Source: Candidatus Cloacimonadota bacterium (GTDB lineage Bacteria; Cloacimonadota; Cloacimonadia; Cloacimonadales; TCS61). Taken from it: 7,572 nucleotides of DNA. A model generated the notes under the pieces. It had not been told where the DNA came from, searched no databases, and saw only the letters and a program-made list of their open reading frames with translations. The position numbers were made by a program, and so were the translations under genes. The stretch lies in NCBI GenBank assembly GCA_016931665.1, contig JAFGEH010000011.1, positions 1-7,572 on the forward strand, written 5' to 3'. This document shows, one piece after another, positions 1 to 6,588 of this stretch. Numbering within the stretch: position 1 is the stretch's first letter; every line of letters begins with the position of its first letter.

Positions 1-36
1 ACTCCGGAAGAACCTGAAGAATCGGACAACTCATAA
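1..36 (+). CDS. C-terminal end of an unidentified upstream gene (partial)
   Basis: Frame 1 is open from the first base to a TAA at 34-36 and would encode an acidic, proline-containing tail, TPEEPEESDNS. The stop lies 14 nt before the chosen hslV start, a spacing like that of the other genes in this run, so this is probably the 3' end of a co-transcribed gene. In many bacteria a XerC-type recombinase or topA sits before hslV, but eleven residues cannot identify the protein, and an acidic tail is not what I would expect of XerC. It could also be chance open sequence. Confidence 0.4.
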   Translation, partial: TPEEPEESDNS

Positions 37-38
37 CT

Positions 39-43
39 GCAGG
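39..43 (+). promoter_or_regulatory. Ribosome binding site that decides the hslV start
   Basis: GCAGG ends 7 nt before the ATG at 51. The in-frame GTG at 45 lies only 1 nt after it, too close to be used, and the next ATG at 57 is 13 nt away, rather far. This favours ATG 51. Confidence 0.5.
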
Positions 44-50
44 TGTGATT

Positions 51-581
51 ATGGAAATGCACGGGACAACAATAATCGGTATTAAACACGCTAAGAATGC
101 CGCTATCGGTGGTGACGGGCAGGTTACACTGGGCAACAGCGTGATCAAAGCATCTGCCCATAAAATTCGAAAACTGTACGGAGATAAAGTAATTGCAGGA
201 TTTGCCGGCGCTACGGCTGATGCCTTTACCCTGTTCGAAAAATTCGAAAGTAAACTGAAAGAGCATAAAGGTAATTTGAAGAAAGCAGCCGTGGAATTAG
301 CCAAAGAATGGCGTTCGGACCGCATTCTCCGCCGCCTGGAAGCTATGATAGTGGTGGCTGACAGCAAATCTCTGCTACTGATCTCCGGAACCGGAGATGT
401 ACTGGAACCCGATGACGGGATCATAGCTATTGGCTCCGGAGGGACTTACGCACTGGCGGCAGCCCGGGCTCTGCGAACCCACACCACTCTGTCTCCCCGG
501 GAAATTGTGGCTCACTCCCTGGCTATAGCAGCTGAAATCTGCATCTATACCAATGATAAAATAACCATTGAGGAAATCTGA
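51..581 (+). CDS. hslV: ATP-dependent protease peptidase subunit HslV (ClpQ)
   Basis: HslV is the proteolytic core of the cytoplasmic HslVU (ClpQY) protease. It forms a double hexameric ring of N-terminal threonine peptidases that degrades substrates unfolded by HslU. Starting at ATG 51 the product is 176 aa. A five-residue propeptide (MEMHG) precedes the Thr6-Thr7 pair, and Thr6 should become the catalytic Thr1 after self-cleavage. Family landmarks are intact: GDGQVTLGN (21-29), with Asp22 and Lys33 at the positions of the proteasome-type active-site Asp17 and Lys33-equivalent lysine; KVIAGFAG (46-53); the GSGG loop (128-131); and EICIYTN (162-168). Length is normal. The gene ends 1 nt before hslU, so the two subunits should be translated together. 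In-frame alternative starts are GTG 45 and ATG 57; the ribosome-binding spacing favours ATG 51. Confidence 0.97.
   Translation: MEMHGTTIIGIKHAKNAAIGGDGQVTLGNSVIKASAHKIRKLYGDKVIAGFAGATADAFTLFEKFESKLKEHKGNLKKAAVELAKEWRSDRILRRLEAMIVVADSKSLLLISGTGDVLEPDDGIIAIGSGGTYALAAARALRTHTTLSPREIVAHSLAIAAEICIYTNDKITIEEI
570..574 (+). promoter_or_regulatory. Ribosome binding site that decides the hslU start
   Basis: GAGGA lies inside the last codons of hslV, 8 nt before GTG 583. The earlier in-frame TTG at 568 overlaps this site and would add residues not expected in HslU. GTG 583 gives MKDLTPRKIVEEL, the standard HslU beginning. Confidence 0.65.
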
Positions 582-582
582 A

Positions 583-1941
583 GTGAAAGACCTTACACCC
601 CGGAAAATCGTTGAAGAACTGGATAAATACATCATCGGACAGGATAAAGCCAAACATGCGGTAGCCATTGCCCTCAGGAACCGGTGGCGGCGACAGCAGG
701 TTAAAGGCGAACTGCTGGAAGAAATAATGCCTAATAATATCATTCTGATCGGGCCGACAGGTGTGGGTAAAACGGAGATCTCCAGACGCCTGTCCAATCT
801 GGCCAATGCCCCCTTCATCAAGGTTGAAGCTTCCAAATTCACGGAAGTGGGTTATGTGGGTCGAGACGTGGAATCCATGATCAGAGAACTGATGAGTATT
901 GCTATCAATGATGTCCGGGCTGAAATGATGAAGGAAGTTCAGGAACAGGCAGAGGTCCGAGCCCGGGAAAAACTTATCGACCTCCTCTATCCCCCGCAGC
1001 CTTCCATCCCCAATGAATCCGAAGAAGATATCCAGAAGAGAATGGAAAGGCATAACCGCGTCCGGCAGAAAATGGAGAAACTGCTGAACGATGGTGAATT
1101 GAACGACCGGGAAGTGGAAATACTCATGGATAATCCCAAGCCGCCTCATATAGAGATTTTCCCTCAGAACGGATTTGAAAATTTAGATCTGCAGTTAGGC
1201 GAGATCATGGCGGGTATTATACCGGGGAGAAGGGATCAGCGGAAAAAAAGAACCAAGGTCAGAGATGCCCTGCGTCAACTTACCGAGATAGAATCGAGCC
1301 AGATGGTCAGCCGGGAAAAGGTTAACGCAGAAGCCAAACGGCGGGTGGAGAATGACGGGATTATATTCATTGATGAGATAGATAAAATTGTGGCAAATTA
1401 CGAACGCTCCTCCGGAGCTGATGTCTCCCGCTCCGGTGTTCAGAGAGATCTGCTGCCCATTGTGGAAGGATCGAATGTTCCCACTAAATTCGGTATCATC
1501 AATACTTCCCATATCCTTTTCATAGCTGCCGGAGCCTTCAGTAAATCCAAACCTTCTGACCTGATACCGGAACTGCAGGGCAGATTCCCGATCAGAGAAG
1601 AATTGAACAGTTTGAGTCAGGAAGATCTGAAGAAGATACTTGTCTACCCGCGTAATTCGCTTACGAAACAATATATTGCCCTGTTTGCCTCGGAAGGCGT
1701 CGAATTGAAATTCACCGAAAGCGCCGTAGAAGGAATTGCCAGCTTTGCAGCCCGAGCCAATGAGAAAATGGAAGACATTGGCGCTCGTCGTCTGCATACT
1801 ATCATGAATGCGCTACTGGATGATTACCTGTTCAATATGCCAGATCCCAGGATTACCAGATTAACGGTCACCAAGACTATGGTCAGCAGCAAACTTGCCA
1901 GGATCATCGAGGATGAGGACCTTTCTAAATATATCCTCTGA
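583..1941 (+). CDS. hslU: ATP-dependent protease ATPase subunit HslU (ClpY)
   Basis: HslU is the hexameric AAA+ unfoldase that recognises, unfolds and threads substrates into HslV. The product is 452 aa, close to the usual 440-470. Visible elements in order are: N-terminal TPRKIVEELDKYIIGQ (5-20); Walker A GPTGVGKT (57-64); pore loop GYVG (90-93); a charged, helical I-domain at roughly 105-240; Walker B IIFIDEID (260-267); the arginine-finger region LQGRFPIR (331-338); sensor-2 GARRLHT (400-406); and a C-terminal EDEDLSKYIL, the tail that inserts into HslV and activates it. One oddity is VYP at 354-356, where family members usually have TEP. The GTG start is 1 nt after the hslV stop, and the stop is 2 nt before the next gene. 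All catalytic motifs are present, so it should be active. Confidence 0.97.
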   Translation: MKDLTPRKIVEELDKYIIGQDKAKHAVAIALRNRWRRQQVKGELLEEIMPNNIILIGPTGVGKTEISRRLSNLANAPFIKVEASKFTEVGYVGRDVESMIRELMSIAINDVRAEMMKEVQEQAEVRAREKLIDLLYPPQPSIPNESEEDIQKRMERHNRVRQKMEKLLNDGELNDREVEILMDNPKPPHIEIFPQNGFENLDLQLGEIMAGIIPGRRDQRKKRTKVRDALRQLTEIESSQMVSREKVNAEAKRRVENDGIIFIDEIDKIVANYERSSGADVSRSGVQRDLLPIVEGSNVPTKFGIINTSHILFIAAGAFSKSKPSDLIPELQGRFPIREELNSLSQEDLKKILVYPRNSLTKQYIALFASEGVELKFTESAVEGIASFAARANEKMEDIGARRLHTIMNALLDDYLFNMPDPRITRLTVTKTMVSSKLARIIEDEDLSKYIL

Positions 1942-1943
1942 TA

Positions 1944-2285
1944 ATGAACATTTCATTTTATTCATTCGGCCGCATCAGGATAGATAATAAAACTTTGCAT
2001 CATGACATCATCATTAATCCGGATGGATCCGTTCTTCAGTGGCAACGCCAGCAGGGTCATCTCCTGCAGAACTGCGATCTGGAAGAACTGCTTAAGCAGA
2101 ATCCGGATTTAATAATAGTGGGAACGGGATTCTGGGGAGCAATGAAAGTCAGTGAAGAGGTGGAGGAAACCCTTGATTCTTCGGATATCGAAGTCTATTA
2201 TCTGAAATCAGCAGCTGCTGTAGATTTATTCAATAATACCAGCTCAACCCGGAAAACTGCCCTGGCTATTCATCTGACATGTTGA
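1944..2285 (+). CDS. Mth938-like (DUF498) domain protein
   Basis: This small 113-aa soluble protein belongs to the Mth938/AAMDC (DUF498) family, whose members share a compact alpha/beta fold and have no firmly established bacterial function. Recognisable features are the opening YSFGRIRIDNKTLHHDIII (about 6-24) followed by PDGSVLQWQR; the central PDLIIVGTG (54-62) with FWGAMKVSEEV; and the closing ALAIHLTC. The single domain fills the protein, as is normal for the family. It starts 2 nt after the hslU stop with no convincing SD, so translation probably depends on ribosomes finishing hslU. Its stop overlaps the next gene by 7 nt. Family assignment is confident. A link to HslVU proteolysis is inferred only from position. 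Confidence 0.88.
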   Translation: MNISFYSFGRIRIDNKTLHHDIIINPDGSVLQWQRQQGHLLQNCDLEELLKQNPDLIIVGTGFWGAMKVSEEVEETLDSSDIEVYYLKSAAAVDLFNNTSSTRKTALAIHLTC

Positions 2286-2950
2286 AAGAAACCAGCTTTA
2301 CACCTGTTCTATTTTCCATCATCTTACTTTTCCTGAACCCGGCTCTGTCAGCTGCACTGGATGATTATGATCTTTACTACCAGGTTCAGGTTGGAGATAA
2401 ATATTTTCAGGACAGATATCTGCTGCAAAAATTGCCTGATCACTGGTTGCGGACCTTTATTACCGGCTCGGAAACAACCGTTACCTGCAACGATTCCACC
2501 AGAACCCTGCGCATGACTGTACAGGATTCACTGGCTGATACCGACCTGATGATCGTTCGCCAGAATAATTATCTGGTTATCACCGGTCGACAGCTGGGCA
2601 AGCAGGTAAACAAAAATTTAAAAATAGACGATCGACCCTGGTTCCAGGCTATATCTCATTCATTGTACGATTTTGTGAAATCCGAAGACAGTGAGATCGA
2701 ATTCTGGTTTCTGCTGGTGGACGGCTTGCAGGCCTATAAACTGAAAGCTCTAAAAGCTGGTCTGGAAACGATCACTCTGGACGGCAGGGAATATGAAACC
2801 TGTAAAGTGAAGGTTACCCTGAAGGGTATTTTGAGTGCCTTGTGGAGCAGTTATTACTGGTATCGGGCCACTGATGGCCTTTTTGTGCAGTATAAAGGCA
2901 GAAACGGACCCCCTGGTACCCCTTATACTATTGTTCGACTACTGAATTGA
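2279..2950 (+). CDS. Exported protein of unknown function, DUF3108-like
   Basis: The 223-aa product begins with a typical signal peptide: Lys3, a hydrophobic core at about 9-20, and a likely signal-peptidase I site after Ala25 or Ala26 (PALSAA-LDDYD). No lipobox cysteine is seen, so a periplasmic or secreted protein is expected. The mature part is rich in alternating beta-type sequence and ends with YYWYRATDGLFVQYKG, then GPPGTPYTIVRLL. This 'W-Y-x-A-x-DGL' ending resembles DUF3108-type beta-barrel-like envelope proteins, but the match is by eye and not secure. Two cysteines (70 and 175) could pair in the periplasm. The start overlaps the previous stop by 7 nt and has no clear SD, implying translational coupling. 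I cannot assign a function. Confidence 0.82.
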   Translation: MLKETSFTPVLFSIILLFLNPALSAALDDYDLYYQVQVGDKYFQDRYLLQKLPDHWLRTFITGSETTVTCNDSTRTLRMTVQDSLADTDLMIVRQNNYLVITGRQLGKQVNKNLKIDDRPWFQAISHSLYDFVKSEDSEIEFWFLLVDGLQAYKLKALKAGLETITLDGREYETCKVKVTLKGILSALWSSYYWYRATDGLFVQYKGRNGPPGTPYTIVRLLN

Positions 2951-2986
2951 TATCGTGATTATTTACGGAATTGTTTAGAATCTAAG

Positions 2987-4417
2987 ATGAAACAGAATGG
3001 GATAGACCTGACCCGGGGCAGTATTTTTGGCAATCTGATGAAGCTTGCCCTGCCGATAATGTTTTCCAATTTTCTGCAGACTTTTTACAATCTGACTGAT
3101 ACTTTCTGGCTGGGTAAACTGGGAGATCAGGCCAGGGCAGCCGTGGCAGTTACCGGTTTAACCTTCCCGTTGATCTTTTTTCTCTCTTCCTTCGGCTTTG
3201 GATTTGTGATAGCCGGAACTTCACTCATTGCTCAATACAAGGGAGCTGGTCAGCTGGAAAAAGGCCGTGAGGTCGTTGCCCAGTTCATTCTGATCATCGG
3301 AGTATTCTGTCTGATCTTTATCACAGCCAGCTATCTGCTGCTGGATGATATCCTGGCTTTATTGCAGACTCCCCCGGAGATCCTGGCAAGTGCTCGTCAA
3401 TATATCTCCATAATCCTGGCAGGAATGGTTTTCATGTTTCTATTTCTTTCCTATCAGAGTTTTGCCCATGGCTTGGGGGACACCATATCTCCGATGAAGA
3501 TCCAGATAATTTCAGTGACATTGAATCTAATTCTGGATCCTCTGGTAATTTTCGGTTGGGGTTTTTTCCCACGCCTGGAAATTATCGGAGCAGCTTACGC
3601 CACTTTGTTTTCACGGGTAATTGCAGCCCTGATCGCTGTCTATTTTCTGATGCGGAAATCTCCAGGCATTGTACCCCGCTGGCAGCAGCTCCGCCCCAAC
3701 CGGGAAATGATCGGCAGGATACTCAGGATAAGCATACCTTCTTCCCTGGCTCAATCAATGACCAGCTTTGGTTTTGTGATCCTGCAGGGTTTTGTGAACA
3801 CTTTCGGTACTCTGGTGATATCAACTTTTTCCATCGGCAACCGATTGACGGGCTTTTTCATGATGCCGGCCATGGGTATAAGTAATGCCCTGGCGGCTGT
3901 GGTCGGGCAGACCCTGGGCGCCAGAAAGCTGGACCGTGCCTTGAAAAGCGTTGGCATTGCCTTTAAATCCGTGATGTCCATTATGTTCGTGGGTTGTCTG
4001 CTGGTCTACTTGTTCGGAGCACAGCTTACTCGTATTTTTATCGACGATTTGCAGGTGATGGCGGTGGGAGAAAGGATGTTCAGGGTAACGGCTTTTGCCT
4101 CCTTCGTTTTTGCTATTGGATTTGTATTCATGGGAGTATTCAATGGTTCCGGCCATACCAGACTGTCCATGATTTTCAATATATCGCGTCTATGGTTGTT
4201 CCGGATCCCTCTGGTTTATCTACTTTCGGGTAAGTTAGTGGATAATATCCTGTTCAGTTCGCCATTCTGGCAGAAGATATTGCGAACCCTGGCAGCGCCC
4301 CTGTCTGCGTATCCTTATGATGCCCTCTGGTGGTCAATGCTGATCAGCAATATCCTGGCTGGTCTGGCAGCTTTTCTGCTTTACAGGCAGGGTAAATGGA
4401 AGAAAGCGCGGATATAG
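2987..4417 (+). CDS. MATE-family efflux transporter
   Basis: This is a 476-aa polytopic membrane protein of the MATE family (NorM/DinF-type), whose members export drugs or other cationic compounds in exchange for Na+ or H+. The N-terminus DLTRGSIFGNLMKLALPIM (7-25) with NFLQTFYNLTDTFWLG (28-43) is typical of the first helices. Other landmarks are GLGDTISPM (162-170), the first-half signature GAAYATLFSRV (201-211), VVGQTLGARKLDRA (305-318) and GSGHTRLSM (387-395), which mark the two pseudo-symmetric halves. About 12 membrane segments can be traced. An extra-long stretch of roughly 25-30 residues (415-443) lies before the last helix pair. The gene is 36 nt beyond its neighbour, and its start lacks a good SD, so expression may be weaker or partly independent. 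The substrate cannot be predicted. Confidence 0.95.
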   Translation: MKQNGIDLTRGSIFGNLMKLALPIMFSNFLQTFYNLTDTFWLGKLGDQARAAVAVTGLTFPLIFFLSSFGFGFVIAGTSLIAQYKGAGQLEKGREVVAQFILIIGVFCLIFITASYLLLDDILALLQTPPEILASARQYISIILAGMVFMFLFLSYQSFAHGLGDTISPMKIQIISVTLNLILDPLVIFGWGFFPRLEIIGAAYATLFSRVIAALIAVYFLMRKSPGIVPRWQQLRPNREMIGRILRISIPSSLAQSMTSFGFVILQGFVNTFGTLVISTFSIGNRLTGFFMMPAMGISNALAAVVGQTLGARKLDRALKSVGIAFKSVMSIMFVGCLLVYLFGAQLTRIFIDDLQVMAVGERMFRVTAFASFVFAIGFVFMGVFNGSGHTRLSMIFNISRLWLFRIPLVYLLSGKLVDNILFSSPFWQKILRTLAAPLSAYPYDALWWSMLISNILAGLAAFLLYRQGKWKKARI

Positions 4418-4420
4418 AAA

Positions 4421-4443
4421 ACCGCCAGCTTAAAACCGGCGGT
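4421..4443. terminator. Hairpin between convergent operons, probable terminator
   Basis: A 6-bp perfect stem (ACCGCC at 4421-4426 with GGCGGT at 4438-4443) encloses an 11-nt loop, just after the MATE stop. Read on the minus strand, the stem is directly followed by a short T-run (TTTTC), fitting termination downstream of the ferritin-like gene. On the plus strand the nearest T-run (nine T at 4465-4473) is about 21 nt further on, so intrinsic termination in that direction is less convincing. Strength is uncertain because the U-tract is short. Confidence 0.5.
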
Positions 4444-4471
4444 CAGGTAAAATTGGTTGCACTCTTTTTTT

Positions 4472-4972
4472 TTAGAAAGGTGAAAACCTGTTCATATTCC
4501 AGTATTCTTTTTCCGTATCTTTCTGAATAGACAGGATCTCTTCATAATGATGGGCTTCCCAATCAGACATCCGGCGGAAAAAATCCTTCAGGGCTTTATC
4601 ATCTACGTTTGCCGCACATTTTCGGTAGAAGTCCATGGCATTTTTTTCCAGCAGAGCTGCTGTTGAGAGAGCGGAGAAAAGAGTTTGTTTTTTTGATATC
4701 TCATTCAGAAAATTTCTGGAGAAAATCTTCTCATTCATATCCGATGATATAGCTTCCAGTTTGATGGAATTCAGGGGTTTACCTTTGTCTAACTGATTGA
4801 AATGATCCAGCAGATAGTTGTAATGGGTCTTTTCCTCTTCGATCCGATCCCGGAAAAAACTTTTCACAGATTCATCTTCTGCGCCCTGCAGAGCATATTC
4901 ATAGTTGATAATACTGTCCAGTTCTCCTTTAATGCCTGCTTTCAGGTATTCCAGTATTTCCCTGGTTTCCAT
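4472..4972 (-). CDS. Ferritin-like / rubrerythrin-type di-iron protein
   Basis: The 166-aa soluble protein is predicted as a four-helix bundle with helices at roughly 3-29, 33-62, 88-120 and 124-152. Candidate iron ligands fall where the ferritin-like superfamily places them: Glu17 in helix 1, Glu47-x-x-His50 in helix 2, Glu109 in helix 3 and Glu139-x-x-His142 in helix 4. The two ExxH motifs resemble rubrerythrin rather than storage ferritin. No C-terminal rubredoxin domain (CxxC pairs) is present, so it is an 'erythrin'-like single domain. Peroxide reduction or iron handling is a family-level guess. The chain ends in an aromatic tail, EYWNMNRFSPF. It starts 2 nt after the protease gene with an excellent ribosome binding site, and is probably the last gene of this operon. 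Confidence 0.85.
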   Translation of the reverse strand: METREILEYLKAGIKGELDSIINYEYALQGAEDESVKSFFRDRIEEEKTHYNYLLDHFNQLDKGKPLNSIKLEAISSDMNEKIFSRNFLNEISKKQTLFSALSTAALLEKNAMDFYRKCAANVDDKALKDFFRRMSDWEAHHYEEILSIQKDTEKEYWNMNRFSPF

Positions 4973-4974
4973 TA

Positions 4975-6588
4975 TTACTCCTTAATAGCTTGATTTTTAA
5001 GGCTTTCGGCGTAATCGAACATATCCTGCAAAGTCGCAAACTGATCGAACAGTTTCAACGCTTCCTGCAATTGCGTATCTTCCTGCAGCTGGACAATGTA
5101 TCCTGCTTCCGTCCCGAATTTTCTGCTGACAATATTGGAGGATAATTCGGTGCGTATCCAATCATAATCGGCAGAAAGCTCCGATTCGTCGTACTCGATG
5201 CTGTCTGCGGCAGTAAAAGCCAGGAAGCGATTGATCAACTCATCATCAGCCAGAAAATCTTCGGTAACCTGCTGGCCGTGTTCTATCATGTAATCAACTG
5301 AAAAATCGAAGAACCTGTTGGTCCGGCGTAATTCCCTTCCCAGTCTGGAAAGGGTGGATTGTTCCAGTTCGATATCCGGATTGATGCCTCCTCCGCCGTA
5401 AACCGTTCTTCCGGAAACGGTCTGGAATATCTGCTGGTTATGCTGGTCTTCGGCTTCCTCGATCTCCGCTTCGCTGATCTCTTCACCTTTCAGCAGTCGA
5501 TCATTCAGGTCTTTATGAATACAGCGGCCGGAGTGAATATAATATTTGGCAGTAGTAACCTTGAGGCCATTGCCATCGGAAAGCGGGAACAGCCGCTGTA
5601 CCGAACCTTTGCCGAAAGAGGTTTTACCAACTACCAGGCCCCGGTCCCAATCCTGCAGGGATCCGGAGAATATTTCAGCAGCGCTGGCGGAAGCTTCATT
5701 GATAAGCACGATTACGGGATATCCGGAACGCATGCGGTTATAGCGGGTCACATATTCGGAATTAGCCTGAGGAGTACGTCCGCGGGTAAAAACGACCTGT
5801 TTATCTTTGCCGATAAATTCGTTAACCGTATCCACTGCTTCCCTCAGCAGCCCACCCGGATTGAAGCGGAGATCGATGAGAAGACCTCTGATCCCTTCGG
5901 CTTCGAGTTCATCGAGTTTTTCCCGCAATTCCTGAGTGGTATTGGCATTAAACTGCCGGATACGGATATAGCCGATGCCATTATCTAATTTAAAAGCGTA
6001 GGGAATGCTGTCGATCTTGATGATATCCCGGATGATCTCGAATTCCAGCTCCTCCTGAACTCCCGGCCTTTGAATACCGATCAGGACTCTGGTACCTTTA
6101 TCACCCCTCATTTTCTTGATTACTTCATCGGTGGAAATACCAATAACATTTTCCCCATCTACTTTTACGATCCGGTCGCCGGAGAGGATTCCCATGTTAT
6201 AAGCTGGGGTGCCTTCGATGGGAGATACTACGGTGATATAGTCGCCCTTTTTATCGATGGAAATTCCCAGTCCTCCGAATTCACCCTGAGTATTGGCATT
6301 GAAGCGGTCATATTCATCGGGAGTGAAGTAGTTGGTATGGGGATCTGCTTTTTCCATCATACCCTGGATGGCAGCATCTATCAATTCGTTTATATCCAGG
6401 TCTTCTACGTAATTTTCCTGCAATTTGAATAGAACTTCATTGAAGAGTTTGATCTTCTTGTAAACATTAACCTGCTGGGGATCAGTTTCGGCCTGAATGG
6501 ACACGGAATTGAAAACAAGCAGGGCAATTGCAAACCAGCCGATAACACTCAGGGACAGGATGAATTTGGTGAATTTGTTAAGTTTCAT
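4975..6588 (-). CDS. Exported C-terminal processing protease, S41 family (CtpA/Prc-like)
   Basis: This is a 537-aa serine protease of the S41 (C-terminal processing) family, which trims or degrades envelope proteins. Residues 8-29 form a hydrophobic signal peptide or anchor, with a possible cleavage after Ala33. A PDZ domain spans about 102-185 (GEFGGLGI at 102-109). The catalytic core contains IDLRFNPGG (238-246), ASASAAEIFSG with the likely nucleophile Ser302, and GKTSFGKGSVQ with general base Lys327 and Gln331; the 25-residue Ser-Lys spacing equals that of E. coli Prc. SGRCI (353-357), a charged insert of about 30 residues, and VYGGGGINPDIEL (396-408) follow. A C-terminal extension of about 110 residues, as in Bacteroidota-type homologues, completes it. 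ATG 6588 is chosen over TTG 6594 because AGGTGG lies 6 nt upstream. The start overlaps the end of tmk. Confidence 0.95.
   Translation of the reverse strand: MKLNKFTKFILSLSVIGWFAIALLVFNSVSIQAETDPQQVNVYKKIKLFNEVLFKLQENYVEDLDINELIDAAIQGMMEKADPHTNYFTPDEYDRFNANTQGEFGGLGISIDKKGDYITVVSPIEGTPAYNMGILSGDRIVKVDGENVIGISTDEVIKKMRGDKGTRVLIGIQRPGVQEELEFEIIRDIIKIDSIPYAFKLDNGIGYIRIRQFNANTTQELREKLDELEAEGIRGLLIDLRFNPGGLLREAVDTVNEFIGKDKQVVFTRGRTPQANSEYVTRYNRMRSGYPVIVLINEASASAAEIFSGSLQDWDRGLVVGKTSFGKGSVQRLFPLSDGNGLKVTTAKYYIHSGRCIHKDLNDRLLKGEEISEAEIEEAEDQHNQQIFQTVSGRTVYGGGGINPDIELEQSTLSRLGRELRRTNRFFDFSVDYMIEHGQQVTEDFLADDELINRFLAFTAADSIEYDESELSADYDWIRTELSSNIVSRKFGTEAGYIVQLQEDTQLQEALKLFDQFATLQDMFDYAESLKNQAIKE
4978..4983 (-). 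promoter_or_regulatory. Strong ribosome binding site of the ferritin-like gene
   Basis: On the minus strand AAGGAG lies 5 nt before the ATG at 4972. It forms the last two sense codons (Lys-Glu) of the preceding protease gene. The near-perfect SD suggests this downstream gene is translated efficiently in its own right. Confidence 0.75.

Noticed and set aside
45..50. Upstream GTG start for hslV.
   Set aside because: It sits 1 nt from the only SD-like sequence, too close for initiation; ATG 51 is better placed.
523..1149. Long minus-strand open frame opposite hslU.
   Set aside because: It is antisense to a well-supported hslU, its translation resembles no protein family, and no SD or operon context fits it.
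1412..1436. Perfect 7-bp inverted repeat (CCGGAGC / GCTCCGG) inside hslU, considered as a terminator or operator.
   Set aside because: No T-run follows, and it encodes the strongly conserved SSGADVSRSGV segment of HslU, which explains the sequence.
3556..3885. Second plus-strand open frame within the MATE gene.
   Set aside because: It lies wholly inside the MATE gene in another frame and its composition is not protein-like.
5402..5421. 6-bp inverted repeat (ACCGTT / AACGGT) with a TTCCGGAA centre.
   Set aside because: It lies inside the S41 protease gene, encoding the conserved SGRTVYGGGG region, with no other regulatory context.
5359..5988. Plus-strand open frame of about 209 codons opposite the S41 protease.
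   Set aside because: It is the shadow of the conserved protease core; the peptide has no recognisable domain.
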